A stretch of DNA of 64,000 nt, taken from Candidimonas humi (GTDB lineage: Bacteria; Pseudomonadota; Gammaproteobacteria; Burkholderiales; Burkholderiaceae_B). Every line of letters starts with the position of its first letter. Positions within the stretch are counted from its first letter, which is position 1. Positions 62,915-64,000 of the stretch are shown one piece after another. Made by a program: the position numbers and the translations under genes. Below the pieces are notes generated by a model that saw only the letters and a program-made list of their open reading frames with translations, searched no databases and had not been told where the DNA came from. The stretch spans positions 1 to 64,000 of the forward strand of contig NZ_JAHTBN010000013.1 of the NCBI RefSeq assembly GCF_019166065.1, in the 5' to 3' direction.

Positions 62915-64000
62915 TCATGCCTCCAGGCCCGCCGCGTCGTCTCGGTATGGGTCGTCGTCCTCGTTTCCGGGGAATGTCACGCGCAGCCGCGTGCCGGGCA
63001 GGGCGGCGGGGCGCTGCGGCGCCAGGAACTCGATGCGCGCGCCGTGCTGCTCGGCGATTTCCTTGACGATGGACAGGCCCAGGCCGCTGCCGTCGGCATC
63101 GCTGCCCAGCACGCGGAAGAAGCGGTCGAAGACGCGTTCGCGGTTTTCGCCGGCGATGCCGGGGCCCGAGTCCTCTACCTCGATGTAGGGTGCGCCGGCA
63201 TCGCTGCCCACGCGCACGCTGACCTGGCCGGGCGCCGGCGTGTACAAGAGGGCATTGTCGATCAGGTTGCCCAGCAGTTCGGCCAGCATCAGGGCGTCGC
63301 CATGCACCGAGACATCGTCGGGGGCGGGGTCGAAACCCAGGTCCAGCCCCTTGCGCATGGCCGCCGGCACCCATTCCAGCGTCTGCCGGCGCGCCAGTTC
63401 GTTCAGTTCGACGCTGTCGGCGCCGGCCCGTTCGGGCTGTTCGGCGCGCGCCAGCGCCAGCAACTGATTGACCAGGCGCGTCGCGCGTTCGGAGCCCCTG
63501 ATCAGTTGGCGCAGGCTGGCGTCCAGGCTGTCGGTGTCGGGCGCGCGCAGCGCCAGCTCGGCCTGCGTGCGAATACCTGCCAGCGGCGTCTTGAGCTGGT
63601 GCGCGGCGTTGGCGACGAAACGCCGCTGTGTTTCGGTGCTGGCCGCCAGGCGCGCCAGCAGGTCGTTCATGGCGGCCACCAGCGGCATGATCTCGGCCGG
63701 CGCCAGTTCGTCGCTGATGGGCGAGAGATCGTTGGGCATGCGTTCGCGCAAGCGTTCCTGCATCAGGGACAGCGGCTCCAGGCCATGCGTCATGCCCAGC
63801 CCGGCCAGCAGCGCCGCCAGCGGCAGCACGATCAATTGCGGCGTGAGCATGCCGGTGAGGATTTCCTGCTGCAGCGTGGCGCGCAGTTCGTTGGTCTCGC
63901 TGACCACGGTCAGAAAGGCCTGGCCGGAAAGATCCTTGCCTCCCCACAGGTAGGCGATGCGCACACTGCGCCCGTCGGCGTGGGCGTTGCGGAAATGGAC
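62915..64000 (-). CDS. Sensor histidine kinase, TctE-like (5' part beyond window)
   Basis: At least 361 residues, frame open to the right edge. The visible N-part is the end of a periplasmic sensor domain (DLSGQAFLTVVSETNELRATLQQEIL), then a membrane helix (PQLIVLPLAALLAGLGM), a HAMP-like stretch, the His box RRFVANAAHQLKTPLAGIRTQAEL, N box LLGNLIDNALLYTP, and G boxes VEDSGPGIAGENRERVFDRFFRV and GSGLGLSIVKEIAEQHGA. TctE-type kinases respond to tricarboxylates. The response regulator would lie outside the window. Downstream by 187 bp is the MHS transporter, a possible target. Confidence 0.92.
   Translation of the reverse strand, partial: VHFRNAHADGRSVRIAYLWGGKDLSGQAFLTVVSETNELRATLQQEILTGMLTPQLIVLPLAALLAGLGMTHGLEPLSLMQERLRERMPNDLSPISDELAPAEIMPLVAAMNDLLARLAASTETQRRFVANAAHQLKTPLAGIRTQAELALRAPDTDSLDASLRQLIRGSERATRLVNQLLALARAEQPERAGADSVELNELARRQTLEWVPAAMRKGLDLGFDPAPDDVSVHGDALMLAELLGNLIDNALLYTPAPGQVSVRVGSDAGAPYIEVEDSGPGIAGENRERVFDRFFRVLGSDADGSGLGLSIVKEIAEQHGARIEFLAPQRPAALPGTRLRVTFPGNEDDDPYRDDAAGLEA

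Overview
The window reads as chromosome of a high-GC betaproteobacterium of the Alcaligenaceae, most likely Bordetella or a close relative. The basis is the dnaG-rpoD block, four separate Bug-type (tripartite tricarboxylate transporter) solute-binding proteins without membrane partners, a D-alanylation (dra/dlt-like) operon in a Gram-negative setting, and many small aromatic-acid catabolic clusters each with its own IclR, LysR or GntR regulator. No insertion sequence, prophage, CRISPR array or rRNA was seen. The species is inferred, not proven.

Layout. 1-3.4 kb: 3' end of dnaG, rpoD and its terminator. 3.5-5.1 kb: pirin and a flavin reductase. 5.1-10.8 kb: an IclR regulator plus flavin reductase, divergent from a Bug/RidA/amidohydrolase/FAH/hydratase operon that looks like the lower part of a ring-cleavage pathway. 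11-15 kb: polyamine-type ABC transporter operon. 15-18.6 kb: exported creatininase-like protein, YVTN beta-propeller, S4-domain protein, gluconokinase. 18.6-21.4 kb: MmgE/PrpD protein divergent from a Bug protein. 21.4-25.9 kb: dltC-dltD-(41-aa DltX-like microprotein)-dltB-dltA on the minus strand. 26-29.5 kb: Pit phosphate transporter, DHA2 exporter, DUF3820 protein. 29.6-36.4 kb: SDR, an unusual acyl-CoA synthetase fused to DUF1254/DUF1214, a LysR regulator and a Bug protein. 36.4-38.6 kb: small protein, thiol dioxygenase, MFS transporter. 39-41 kb: resorcylate-decarboxylase-like amidohydrolase with a Bug protein. 41.1-46.8 kb: LysR, flavin hydroxylase, GntR, VOC ring-cleavage dioxygenase and FAH hydrolase, together a plausible meta-cleavage pathway. 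47 kb: a CAU-anticodon tRNA. 47.4-55.8 kb: bacterial alpha-2-macroglobulin with PBP1C. 56-57.6 kb: a tiny membrane protein, a lipoprotein and a membrane protein. 58-59.3 kb: aspartate carbamoyltransferase with an N-terminal HTH. 59.5-64 kb: rdgC, a structured noncoding region, an MHS-type transporter and a truncated sensor kinase.

Most worth following up are: (1) an unlisted 41-residue membrane microprotein inside the D-alanylation operon that ends in a DltX-like Y-x-Y-x-x-F acyl-shuttle motif; (2) an ATCase carrying a repressor-like HTH, with a perfect palindrome overlapping its promoter region and an 11-G tract about 110 bp upstream of its start; (3) the synthetase-DUF1254/1214 fusion, linked to its LysR regulator by a near-identical 20-bp operator found at two promoters; (4) a structured noncoding stretch with a minus-strand terminator between rdgC and the MHS transporter. 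Functions of the catabolic clusters are inferred from family and context; substrates cannot be read from the sequence.
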